Assembly (NCBI GenBank): GCA_000149225.2
Contig: CM000688.1
Coordinates: 496,001 to 560,000, forward strand
Source: Lachancea kluyveri NRRL Y-12651
Lineage: Eukaryota > Ascomycota > Saccharomycetes > Saccharomycetales > Saccharomycetaceae
Length of the DNA stretch: 64,000 nucleotides
Reading direction: 5' to 3'
The stretch's first letter is position 1. Each line of letters begins with the position of its first letter. The notes beneath the pieces are model-generated. The model saw nothing but the letters and a program-made list of their open reading frames with translations, ran no database searches and was not told where the DNA came from. Positions 1-9,681 of this stretch are shown here, in pieces. Both the position numbers and the translations under genes were made by a program.

Positions 1-154
1 CATGATACCACCTGTAAGTTCTATCTCATATTTTCTTCCACCGACTCAGTCTCTGGCTATCAGCTAATTAGCTTGATGACCATCTTGACTATTAAATGAC
101 AAAACGATACCTAAAGAACACGCATTAGCTGCCATGGCTGGTGATCTCTCAAAA

Positions 155-214
155 TGAGAAATATGTGAATATTGGGACAATTGTTGAGATTCCATTTTTG
201 GTTAAGGCTATAAT
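155..214 (-). mobile_element. Partial Ty1/copia-type delta LTR (terminal 60 bp)
   Basis: The 60 bases here nearly repeat the first 60 bases of the LTR that begins at 215 (TGAGAAATA.GTGAATATTG and onward). The fragment stops exactly where the next LTR starts. It is a fossil remnant with no internal coding region. Which copy arrived first cannot be told from the sequence. Confidence 0.75.
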
Positions 215-535
215 TGAGAAATAGGTGAATATTGGGACAATTGTTGAGATTCCATTTTTGATTAAGGCTATAATAATTGGTATATGGTTATACTAGAAGT
301 TCTCCTCATCTTTCTAGGAATCCAAAAAAGGAGTCGATAACTCTATATACAAATATTCTTCCTTTTATATGTTTCTGGTTCATTATCCTATTACATTATC
401 AATCCTTGCGTTTCAGCTTCCACTAATTTAGATGACTATTTCTCATTCTTTATGTCACCTTATAACACCGTGTGTGATAATATACTAGTAACACGAATAC
501 TAGTCGATGGTCGATAGTTGTATTTCGTTCCAACA
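215..535 (-). mobile_element. Solo delta-like LTR, Ty1/copia family
   Basis: Read on the minus strand the block begins TGTTGGAA and ends TTTCTCA, the termini of S. cerevisiae Ty1/Ty2 delta LTRs. It also carries long internal stretches resembling delta, such as GAAACGCAAGGATTGATAAT and GGAGAACTTCTAGTAT. It is 321 bp, with no internal element attached, and lies 110 bp upstream of tRNA-Ala, as expected for Ty1-type integration near Pol III genes. It closely resembles the LTR at 27297-27627, so both are probably fairly young. Confidence 0.9.
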
Positions 536-645
536 CAAAACTTTTAGCTATTGCCATACTACTGTCCTGGAGTGTGTGTCCATGTGCTTTTCTTTGTATA
601 CTTTATGGAATTAAATATATTTTCAAGAACGTAAACAATTAAGAT

Positions 646-718
646 GGGCGTGTGGCGTAGTTGGTAGCGCGCTCCCTTAGCATGGGAGAGGTCTTCGGTT
701 CGACTCCGGACTCGTCCA
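646..718 (+). tRNA. tRNA-Ala (AGC)
   Basis: This 73-nt cloverleaf has acceptor start GGGCGTG, anticodon stem CTCCC/GGGAG around loop TTAGCAT (anticodon AGC), T loop TTCGACT and discriminator A. A T run follows at about 720 as a Pol III terminator. It is identical to the copy at 28507-28579 and very close to yeast tRNA-Ala as remembered. Confidence 0.97.
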
Positions 719-1080
719 ATTTTTTACTACTTGCAGAGTAGTGTTATACAAATACTTTTTAACGAAGGTATAAAATCAACTAAGGTCGTGTATCAATTAT
801 TCTTAGATTAATTATGATTATACTGTCGTAAAGCGTCATTTCATAGTCAACTAATACATGATAGTTCACTATCGTTTTGCTGCTTGAGAAATGCTACCAT
901 CGATTGAAAGTAAAGGTTGTGTCTCAAATTTATGTTTTTTATTACTACCTCTAATTTCCATTTTGTACGTGTAAAAAGAGTAGAGCCAGAACAAAAATCT
1001 AAAGAAAAACCCAACCTATTTAACATTTTTAAAACTTTTATTTCTACGACCTTGTTTTGATACTTAAAATCAGAAAAAAA
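719..1080. other. Intergenic, no gene seen
   Basis: This AT-rich spacer of about 360 bp separates the tRNA-Ala terminator from the SNU66 stop codon. No coding stretch or repeat is seen beyond short homopolymers. Confidence 0.6.
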
Positions 1081-2874
1081 CTATTCCAATCCGATACAGG
1101 AATCCCTTTCATATTGTTTGCGTCTTTCTTTGATCCTTTCCTGGGCTTTAACCTGTTTTTTTTTGTTGGACTTCGTTCCATGGAACGCCTGTGACAATTT
1201 CTTATAAGCTTCTTTGGTTGTTAACTCGTTACCTGCATTATCCTTATACGTCAACTTAACTTCTGGGTTATAGTTTGCAAGCCTTTTTCTTTGAAATTCA
1301 CGCGTCTTTTTCGCAATTTCCTTCTCTTCATACTCCCTAACTTTTTCCATTTCCTCTTTCGTATATTCAACATCACTTTTCTGCAACTCTTGAGCCACTT
1401 TTTCCTTAATCTTACGTGCCTCTATCTGTTGCTGTAATTTCAGTAGATCATCTTCCCTCGTGCCAACTGAAGGTGCACTGGCCTGGGAAGTTTTTGGTAT
1501 AACGTCAAGTTTTTTTAGAAAGCTTAGTGTAGATCCCAAACCTTCATAAAAGTTGGGGCCATTATCATTCTTTTGTTCAGACTCTTCCCCATCATCACCT
1601 TGGTTCATAGTGTCCAGTTTTCGTTTTGCTACCGCCTCTTTTAAATTGATTTTTTCAAATTTCTTTTGTTCATCATCACCGGATATCAAATTGGACTTTA
1701 AAGATTCCAAAAATGCAGTATTCTCATCAATAGTTAGCCCAGAATTTGAGTCAATCTTGGCAACATCTGAGGCTCTCTGTTCCTTCTCACGCTTCTCTCT
1801 CTCCACTTCAATAGCAATGTCTTCAGCACTCAACTTGTTTTGTTCGTACAGCTTTTTCCCTCTAGTAGCATTAAGAAATCCTTGCAATTCATCATCATCC
1901 TCCTCTAAATTGTCTTCATTTACTAAATCAACTTTTAGTGCCTGCGTGGGGACCTTGACACGCTTTTGCTTTACTGCATCATTTTTTCTCTTCCTTTTTT
2001 TGATCTTAACAGGTACATAGTCACCTTGAGCATCACTGTTATCTTCATCTGGTGACTGGAAGGAAACTTTTCTTTTACCCTTATGATTGTCTGCGTCTCC
2101 TTCTTCTAGATTCCTACTAACACTTTCCACCACTTCGCCACTGGTGCCGATTCTGAAAAATAAATCACCATTTTCTTGGTCTTCACCCAGTGCATCCTCT
2201 AGAGCTCTTCCAAAACCGATCTTTTTCCTCTTGCGATCCTTGGCCATTTGCTTTAGCTTTATGTTCCTTGCATCTTCTGCTTCGTGGGTAATGTTCTCGT
2301 TGATCAGAATGTCCTCATCCTCTTCCCCATCCTCCTGCTCTGCCTCAATATCCTTTTCCTTTAAAGTAAGAATCACGTCCTTCCCTGTCTCTAACGTTGA
2401 GAGATCATGAGACACTTTAAAGGTTGGACCATCTGCTCTAAAAAATTCTTCTTCGTCATCATAATTTTTGGAAAGGGCTACCTTGTTTTTTTTTTTAGAT
2501 TTACCTATAGAACTTAGCCAATCGTCGCCCTTATCATCCTTGCTCAGCAATGTTTGCGTCTGCGTCTGTGGACTTATCTGTTGGGTTCTTTTCCTCAATT
2601 TAAGTAAGCTGCCCTCAATAAATTGTTCTCTACGATAGGTAGATATACCTGAGCTCGAGCTTCTTACCACAGGCTCAGAAGAGCTATCTGCAGAAGGTCT
2701 TGTATCTAATGAAGATCGTATTCTATTGGTTTCTTCAATAGATGGTTCTTTTGCTTGATTGGTGACATGTGATGGAACAATGTTCGTGCTCGAATCTACA
2801 GGAATAGGCCTCAAGCCCAGGCTGACACGAATTTTATTTGTCTCTTCCAATGAAATGGCGCTCTCCTCTGCCAT
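1081..2874 (-). CDS. SNU66: Snu66, U4/U6.U5 tri-snRNP protein
   Basis: This 597-residue protein (about 587 in S. cerevisiae) is the yeast counterpart of SART1, a tri-snRNP component needed for pre-mRNA splicing in the nucleus. The N-terminus carries two HIND-type motifs, which in this family bind the ubiquitin-like protein Hub1: SLEETNKIRVSLGLRPIP near residue 8 and SIEETNRIRSSLDTRP near residue 46. The middle is highly charged with acidic runs and KKRKRK-type basic patches. The C-terminal part (PEVKLTYKDNAGNELTTKEAYKKLS.., FHGTKSNKKK) is the SART1 family tail. No intron or frame break is seen. It heads a run of minus-strand genes (SNU66, NOP58, DGK1, RPL20) in the order of Sc YOR308C-YOR312C. 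Confidence 0.95.
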   Translation of the reverse strand: MAEESAISLEETNKIRVSLGLRPIPVDSSTNIVPSHVTNQAKEPSIEETNRIRSSLDTRPSADSSSEPVVRSSSSGISTYRREQFIEGSLLKLRKRTQQISPQTQTQTLLSKDDKGDDWLSSIGKSKKKNKVALSKNYDDEEEFFRADGPTFKVSHDLSTLETGKDVILTLKEKDIEAEQEDGEEDEDILINENITHEAEDARNIKLKQMAKDRKRKKIGFGRALEDALGEDQENGDLFFRIGTSGEVVESVSRNLEEGDADNHKGKRKVSFQSPDEDNSDAQGDYVPVKIKKRKRKNDAVKQKRVKVPTQALKVDLVNEDNLEEDDDELQGFLNATRGKKLYEQNKLSAEDIAIEVEREKREKEQRASDVAKIDSNSGLTIDENTAFLESLKSNLISGDDEQKKFEKINLKEAVAKRKLDTMNQGDDGEESEQKNDNGPNFYEGLGSTLSFLKKLDVIPKTSQASAPSVGTREDDLLKLQQQIEARKIKEKVAQELQKSDVEYTKEEMEKVREYEEKEIAKKTREFQRKRLANYNPEVKLTYKDNAGNELTTKEAYKKLSQAFHGTKSNKKKQVKAQERIKERRKQYERDSCIGLE

Positions 2875-3331
2875 TTTAACGCTTTTATAGAAGTTTTCTA
2901 TTCAATGGTACGAGTCCGATGCCTACCTTCTTTATTCATCTTCCTTTTTCTGTATTTTTTTTAATTTTTTTTTATTTTTCTTTGACGGCACGAAATCAAC
3001 GTAAGCATTCAGGAACAAAAATTTACTACTTCGGAGATTTGATGCAAAACTAAATAAATTATGATGAGAAGAGTAAAAATGTTAGACTTACTCTTAGCTC
3101 AGTACACTATCATCATAGGATTATCTTTTATCTTTGTTTACAGATTATCACTTTTTTCTTTAAAAGAAGGAGTATATAATTCATTTATATGACGAAATTA
3201 AGATATGCTTGGGCACACCAATTCTTTTTTTTGGCTAAAAGAAAACTAATTTACACGGGGAGGGTAGAGGTAATACTAATAATAACAGGAGAAAAGAAAA
3301 GTGAGTACCATCAAAGGTTGTCAATTTCAGC
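2875..3331. other. Intergenic: SNU66 promoter side and NOP58 3' side
   Basis: This 457-bp AT-rich spacer has poly(T) runs near 2950-2980, the sort of nucleosome-poor stretch common upstream of yeast genes. No ORF or RNA gene could be supported. Confidence 0.5.
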
Positions 3332-4873
3332 TCATTTCTTTTCCTTCTTTTCCTTCTTCTTCTTGTCCTTCTTGTCCTTCTTGTCCTTCTTTTCCTTCTT
3401 TTCCTTCTTTTCCTTCTTGGAAGCTTTAGAGTCCTTTTCGTCACCGTCCTCTTCTCTCTTTCTCTTTTTGTCTTTCTTTTCCTTCTTTTCTTTCTTTTCT
3501 TTCTTCTTGTCCTTCTTCTCTTCTTCTTCCTCTTCGTCATCAGAGTCAGCAGTCACAGCTGGAGCATCAGCAACAGTATCAGCATCGGCGTTGTAGGCTC
3601 TAGCCTCGGTGATTTCAACCTTCTTAGCTTCACGGACAACCTTTGGAGTGGTTCTCAAGTCTCTACCTTCTAATTGAGACAGCCTGTTTTCAACCTTGGC
3701 TCTGGATTCTAAACCAACATCACCAGAATCATCTCTGTCTTCTGCCAAAGCATCATAACGCAATGAGACAGCAGCTTTAGCTGCCAACACTCTGGCAATT
3801 TTACCCTTATTCTTACCTGTGGCTTGACCAACCAAAGAAGCATGGTATAGCAAACCGTACTTTGGAGTATCGTGTTTGGTTTTCAAAGCTCTGAACAAGG
3901 CCTTTTCAGCACCCAAGATTTGAATAGTAGATGCTGGAGCCTTAGCCAAAGAGATCAAAGAACCGGCATGAGCAATCAATCTAGCACCAACTAATTCACC
4001 GACTAATTGAGTCAAGTTTGGTGCAATAGCCTTCATTCTGGAAGACAAGTAGTTGGATAGTTGTTCTCTGTAAGCAGCAAAATCGACAATTTGATCAGCT
4101 AGACACTTGATGTTGTCCAAGTCAACCTGAGTAATTTCGGTACCCATAGAAACTTCAGAGGCAGACTTAACACGTTCTTCGATTTCTTCTGGTAAGATTT
4201 CACTCATGTCGGTGTCGGCAGCGTTAGATCTAACACCCATGGTCAAGATAATTCTAGCGTAAGCAACAGAATCAGTGACAATCTTGGCCAATTCTGGGAA
4301 ATGCCACCCGTACCATTCCTTGCATCTCATAGCGTATGTGTTAAGCTCCTTATCTAGGTCGTCCAACAAAGCAATGGCTTGGATAATCATAACGTCAACT
4401 TTGTCAGCAGAAAACTTTAACTTGTGACGACCAATAGAATGGGCCAAACCTAGAGACATCTTGGACAAATCATTGTCAGACAAACCTGGCAATAACTCTG
4501 GTAGGTACTCCTTAACGGCTCTGTAAATATCTAAGGTGACAGCATCAGAAATGACGTTGAAGTTTAAGTTCAACTTGTTAATGGCATTAGCTAGCTTGGT
4601 TTCACTAACAACCAATGTGGCTTTCTTGTCAGCCTTTGCTTCCTTCAACAAGTTTTCCAATTGGGTAGAAACCTTACCCTCAATGATAGAGTTAGCTTCT
4701 TCCAAAGCATCGGCAGCAGAAGAAAACTTGGAAAAGGCAGCGATTTTAAATTCCTTCAAGACTTTCTCAGAGGAGTTCAAATCCTTGATCAAAGTTGAGG
4801 ACTTGTAAATCTTCTTGTCAGAGGCTTTCAACAAAGCATAACCGGCAGAGGTTTCAGTTAAGACGTAGGCCAT
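3332..4873 (-). CDS. NOP58: Nop58, box C/D snoRNP core protein
   Basis: This 513-residue protein (511 in S. cerevisiae) is a scaffold of box C/D snoRNPs, which guide 2'-O-methylation and processing of pre-rRNA in the nucleolus. It begins [19 protein letters not shown]. The Nop domain ([20 protein letters not shown] through [20 protein letters not shown], about residues 215-330) that contacts snoRNA and Snu13 is intact. The last 75 or so residues are dense [13 protein letters not shown] repeats after an acidic [10 protein letters not shown] run, the usual nucleolar KKE/D tail. The tail DNA is repetitive and produces long open frames on the other strand that are not genes. The start is the first Met and agrees with the conserved N-terminus. 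Confidence 0.98.
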   Translation of the reverse strand: MAYVLTETSAGYALLKASDKKIYKSSTLIKDLNSSEKVLKEFKIAAFSKFSSAADALEEANSIIEGKVSTQLENLLKEAKADKKATLVVSETKLANAINKLNLNFNVISDAVTLDIYRAVKEYLPELLPGLSDNDLSKMSLGLAHSIGRHKLKFSADKVDVMIIQAIALLDDLDKELNTYAMRCKEWYGWHFPELAKIVTDSVAYARIILTMGVRSNAADTDMSEILPEEIEERVKSASEVSMGTEITQVDLDNIKCLADQIVDFAAYREQLSNYLSSRMKAIAPNLTQLVGELVGARLIAHAGSLISLAKAPASTIQILGAEKALFRALKTKHDTPKYGLLYHASLVGQATGKNKGKIARVLAAKAAVSLRYDALAEDRDDSGDVGLESRAKVENRLSQLEGRDLRTTPKVVREAKKVEITEARAYNADADTVADAPAVTADSDDEEEEEEKKDKKKEKKEKKEKKDKKRKREEDGDEKDSKASKKEKKEKKEKKDKKDKKDKKKKEKKEKK

Positions 4874-5100
4874 TGTTAACGGATTGATAAGTGATTAAAC
4901 CTCTTCTGGATTTGAATCAATACGTGTGATGAGATGGGAAACAAGTCCTGTGAAAATTTTCGATGAGTTTAAAAATTTTCAGCCGAAAAAGAAACGATTT
5001 CGTCGTAAATACGACATGGTGCAATTTATCACTAACGACGATAAAGATAAATTCAACTATAATATACACATTAAACCTTCATATAGTGGTGGTTCGGCCA

Positions 5101-5958
5101 TCAAACCTTAAAGATAATAATGACAGCACGCATGAAAAGAGCAGATAGCACCGGAATGGTGAAATTGTCATCCCAGTTAAATAAGTCAATGCCTTCACTC
5201 AAAGAAGCTACGAGACCACCCAACAATGACAGTTGTGTCAAGTTTAGCTTGCTGGATTCTGGAGTCCACGAGATCTCACCTGGCAGATTGACATGGTGAT
5301 AATGAGGAACAAAGTACCCGTAAAAAGTTAAGCATATAGCAAAACCCACAACAAAAGCAGCAATAGAACCGGCCATGGACTTGTTTCTTGCCAATTTGGG
5401 GGTAAGGTGACCATACTTTCTTCCAATGGTGGACGCAGCGGTATCACACCAACTCAACAGGAACAAAGAAATTAATGCAACATCTTTGGAAAAGAAACTG
5501 AAGGAGAAGACTAAACCTAGCAAGTACCACAGAACACCATTGTACGAGTGGATCTCCCTTTTCCTCATTAACGCACCAACGAAGAAGCAATACAACTTAT
5601 TAAACGGCTGACAATTCAATCTTATCAAGTCCAGTATAAAAAGGATGACAAACCCACAGATCAAGGGCCACTTTACCTTTGAATAGTCAGCGCCGGTCGT
5701 GTACAAGTACAAAGTGATAAACCCGATAGATGAATGAAACACTTTACGTGGCACTTCATGCTTTGTAATAAACTCACCAAACCACTCGTGGCTCTTTAGG
5801 TGAATACCCGTTAGGGGCAAGTGAACATCACTGTCACTCCCGTCTTCAACAGATATACCCACGTTACCCACACTAGTCTTCCTCTGTCTCAATCCTTGGT
5901 CGTCAGGTCCCACAAAACCGGAAGCGGAATCTAATTTCGGCACGCCTGAATCAATCAT
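5101..5958 (-). CDS. DGK1: Dgk1, CTP-dependent diacylglycerol kinase
   Basis: This 285-residue ER/nuclear membrane enzyme (290 in S. cerevisiae) phosphorylates diacylglycerol to phosphatidate using CTP. It has a soluble N-terminus of about 75 residues (with RQRKTSVG, a possible phosphosite region). Several membrane segments follow, including VKWPLICGFVILFILDLIRL, NGVLWYLLGLVFSFSFF and MAGSIAAFVVGFAICLTFYG. The family motif SWCDTAASTIGRKYG and the loop LARNKSMAGS, shared with CTP-using dolichol and phytol kinases, are present. Position between NOP58 and RPL20 matches Sc YOR311C. Confidence 0.95.
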   Translation of the reverse strand: MIDSGVPKLDSASGFVGPDDQGLRQRKTSVGNVGISVEDGSDSDVHLPLTGIHLKSHEWFGEFITKHEVPRKVFHSSIGFITLYLYTTGADYSKVKWPLICGFVILFILDLIRLNCQPFNKLYCFFVGALMRKREIHSYNGVLWYLLGLVFSFSFFSKDVALISLFLLSWCDTAASTIGRKYGHLTPKLARNKSMAGSIAAFVVGFAICLTFYGYFVPHYHHVNLPGEISWTPESSKLNLTQLSLLGGLVASLSEGIDLFNWDDNFTIPVLSALFMRAVIIIFKV

Positions 5959-6374
5959 CTTTTCTCAAAAGGTATACTATAAATGCAGTATTTTGCAGCG
6001 TTAGATTATCAAATAGAAATACTTAATGCTCAGTGTTACCCTGCAAGTTTCTTTTTAAAACATTAACTTGTATAGATCAGGACGGAAAAACCCTGGGTTT
6101 GTTGTCAGTTTGGAATTTTTTCTTGGATTCGTGTTTGATATTACCCTACCTAGACATGTGATTCACAGTTACCTTCCAGTCATTTTCTCAAGTATACGCA
6201 CGTTGACAACGGTCAAGGCCATGTTCAGGTATAGCCATACGAGACAAAAGAGAGATGGTTGTGCGGCCAGAGCAGTTTTTATAATGAAACATTTCAAAAA
6301 TTAGTTTATATAATAAACAATTTTAAAAAAATCTACAGATTATACATCTTCAAAAACCGTCACGCCCCAAAAGC
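5959..6374. other. Intergenic: DGK1 promoter side and RPL20 3' side
   Basis: This 416-bp spacer contains a short open frame at 6068-6304 with no coding character. No RNA gene or repeat is recognised. Confidence 0.5.
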
Positions 6375-7420
<1,046 letters not shown>

Positions 7421-7490
7421 CAAGTTTTAAAGAGAGAGAATCCGAGGCGTTAGACGAAAAGTTTTGCCTAGCATAAATTTTTTCCAAGGG

Positions 7491-7810
7491 GGATTAGGCG
7501 ACAGGGCCCCCCAACCCTGCGGGGATGTCTGAGAGGAGTAGGCCGGGTCACGGCAGAGGGCAGAGGGCAGTGGGCAGGGTCGGCCGGAGGAGGCAAGCTG
7601 CCAGGCTGGGGTCATACCAAGGGAGTAGGTGGTACGGGGGGCCTCAGGCGGAGTGCGACCCCAGAGCCAGTGTAGTCCCAGGCAGAGAATCGGGTTGCCC
7701 TGGGTGGAGCGTGGTGGTATTACGACGGCTGGTGGGGAGCGAGGGGAGCGAGACGGGCGTGGACGGGCCCTCTGCACGGAACGCTGACTTTCCGAGAAGG
7801 AGGGAGAGGG
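7491..7810. other. GC-rich island between RPL20 and the recombinase gene
   Basis: By hand count, the five 60-base lines from 7501 to 7800 hold 42, 41, 41, 39 and 41 G+C, about 68%, against a visibly AT-rich background. The plus strand is purine- and G-rich, with runs such as GGCAGAGGGCAGAGGGCAG. Open frames cross it on both strands (7525-7851 plus, 7427-7777 minus), but their products are Arg/Pro/Gly-rich and look compositional, not coding. It lies just upstream of the RPL20 first exon and about 340 bp before the recombinase ORF. Confidence 0.85.
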
Positions 7811-7909
7811 GACGCACTTTTTTTTTCACACGCTTGAAACCGGCCCGCTGATAGTGAAAAAAAGACATCGCCGTTTAACAATTGGTGTAAGGATGTGCTA
7901 TTTGAATAT

Positions 7910-7920
7910 ATGTATGGGTT
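7910..7920 (-). promoter_or_regulatory. Probable Rap1 site upstream of RPL20
   Basis: The minus strand reads AACCCATACAT, matching the core ACCCATACAT of the Rap1 consensus used at ribosomal protein promoters. It is about 500 bp from the RPL20 exon 1 candidates and 235 bp before the divergent recombinase ORF. Most of the intervening space is the GC-rich island, so the spacing is longer than usual. Confidence 0.6.
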
Positions 7921-8153
7921 GCAAGAAAACAGTCACACTGTGATTTTAAAGCGTTGCCGGCACCGGAAAGCTATGCATTTCAGAAGAAATTGAGATCAAC
8001 CGGAAAATTAGTAATTGCCGCAAAGGAGGTATATAACAGAAAGGCCATCATCTTTCATATCTTGAATTTACCGTAAAAGTGAATGCTGTGAATTTGCGAC
8101 CCCAGATCCTTTCGAAGATTGCTCACAGATACCGGGGCACTTATAGGTTTATC

Positions 8154-8915
8154 ATGAAGACAATGTATATCCGTGCAGGGGACGTACGTAAAAATTACAA
8201 CATCTCAGTGTCAACGCTAGCAAACTGGGCAGATCAAGGAAAGATCAGATTTGTTAGACCGGGAAGAAATAGATATTACCACAAAGAAGATATCATTGCC
8301 CTTTGCAGACAAAGAAGCTACAATTCAGGCCAAGGTGCTACTATCTGCTATGCACGTGTCAGCTCTAGCCACCAACAGGGTGACCTGGATCACCACTGCA
8401 ACAATCTTAAAACGCAATTTCCGGATGCGGAAATCATATCCGAGGTTGGTTCGGGCCTTAATTGGAACAGAAAGGGCGTCAGAAGGCTTCTGGAACGTAT
8501 TTACGAAGGTAACGTTGCAAAAGTGGTTGTCGAATACAAGGACACGCTCTGTAGGTTTGGATTCGAGTTATTCGAATGGATTTGCGAGAAGCATGGTGTC
8601 GAGCTTTTGGTGTTAAATAATAACGCATCTACGGATGAGTATTCTTCCGGTGAACTTTCCGAAGACCTACTGGCTATCATTAACCACTCTGCCGCAAGAG
8701 GCAATGCTCAAATATCCACTGCATTTAAAACAAAACAACCGTATAGCAGAGAGCCTCCAAAGATGGGTATACCCAGTGAAGCTGCGGAGGGGACTGTCGA
8801 GCCGCTGGTTCACAACGTCGAACCACATTTGCGACAGATGCACGAGATTGGGGCAAGGAAAGAAGACAACTTTACCGAAGCTTTGATCCATGCCAATAAC
8901 GGTCAGCATTCATAG
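8154..8915 (+). CDS. IS607-type serine recombinase (TnpA-like), altered active site
   Basis: The frame is open from an ATG at 8079; the ATG at 8154 (MKTMYIRAGDV) fits the family start better. Residues here count from 8079. Residues 29-75 form the MerR-like helix-turn-helix typical of IS607 TnpA (AGDVRKNYNISVSTLANW, GKIRFVRPGRNRYYHKEDI). Residues 88-200 are a small serine-recombinase domain: YARVSSSHQQ with the nucleophile Ser95, SGLNWNRKGVRRLL, and YKDTLCRFGFELFEWICEKH. Family members have DRLxR in the last block; here it is DTLCR, so the first arginine is Thr156 (ACG) while Arg159 remains. The C-terminal tail of about 75 residues does not look like the usual IS607 end and its DNA is more GC-rich. 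There is no TnpB/Fanzor gene beside it. The long intact frame with a changed active site suggests either recent inactivation or reuse as a DNA-binding protein. Family call is confident; function is not. Confidence 0.88.
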   Translation: MKTMYIRAGDVRKNYNISVSTLANWADQGKIRFVRPGRNRYYHKEDIIALCRQRSYNSGQGATICYARVSSSHQQGDLDHHCNNLKTQFPDAEIISEVGSGLNWNRKGVRRLLERIYEGNVAKVVVEYKDTLCRFGFELFEWICEKHGVELLVLNNNASTDEYSSGELSEDLLAIINHSAARGNAQISTAFKTKQPYSREPPKMGIPSEAAEGTVEPLVHNVEPHLRQMHEIGARKEDNFTEALIHANNGQHS

Positions 8916-9286
8916 AATATCATGGCAATTCTTTTGCAATTTACTGAGAGCAAAATACGAACACCAATTGGCCCGTTCAAGGTTGCCTGGCGAAGAGATC
9001 TTGTTTTTTTTTTAATAGTATCAATTAAAGAATAAGAAGAAGAACAAAAAAAACAAAAAAAACGAACAAACATTTTCACCAAGTTAAAGAAATAAGTTTT
9101 TAGCGTCGTTCGGAAGAAGGATGAATGACTTTGCATTGGTTTATTTTATGATCTAGCATCTAGCAAGATACCGTGAAAGACGTATAGTATTTTCCACATG
9201 CTTAACGGAGAACAATGGATTTACCAAAAAACCGACACATTCAGCTTTATTACACCTTTGTATACGGTTGTGATGGACTAAGACTG

Positions 9287-9321
<35 letters not shown>

Positions 9322-9681
9322 AACAATTCATGAATTTTATCTCTTTGGTCACTGAGCTTTATGAAACATGATTCCTTTTCCATTAACAAGATTTTTGAAA
9401 TTGTCACCAATTTCGTAGCCACTTTGAATCCTTTCAGAGGATGCAAAGATTAGTGGAACGAGGAAAACAAGCAAACAAATGTCTGCAGGGTACCATGTAT
9501 TCTTTAAATTGATATTTTATAGCCATAAATAGACGTATTACTTATGATCGAGTCATCCTAATAGAGAGAGAAAAAAAACCTATACCTTAATTGAAACAAA
9601 AAATTGGCGCGATATTCTGGTTAGCATGCAAATTGCACAGTACTGTGACTGGGCAAAAATTTTCCATCTTCCGTCAATGTT
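8916..9681. other. Intergenic downstream of recombinase ORF, with poly(T)
   Basis: This 766-bp convergent spacer lies between the recombinase ORF and SPS4. It contains a T homopolymer of nearly 30 bases at about 9292-9320 and A-rich stretches near 9040. No second transposon gene and no clear terminal repeats were found by eye. Confidence 0.55.

Noticed and set aside
3189-3596. Plus-strand frame rich in Ser/Phe opposite the NOP58 tail
   Set aside because: It is the shadow of the KKE/KKD repeat of NOP58; its composition is set by the repeat.
7525-7851. 108-codon plus-strand frame in the GC-rich island
   Set aside because: The product is Arg/Gly/Pro-rich, frames are open on both strands and no motif is seen; high GC makes stops rare.
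8916-9681. A TnpB/Fanzor gene following the recombinase
   Set aside because: There is no open frame with RuvC-like motifs; only short frames interrupted by homopolymers.
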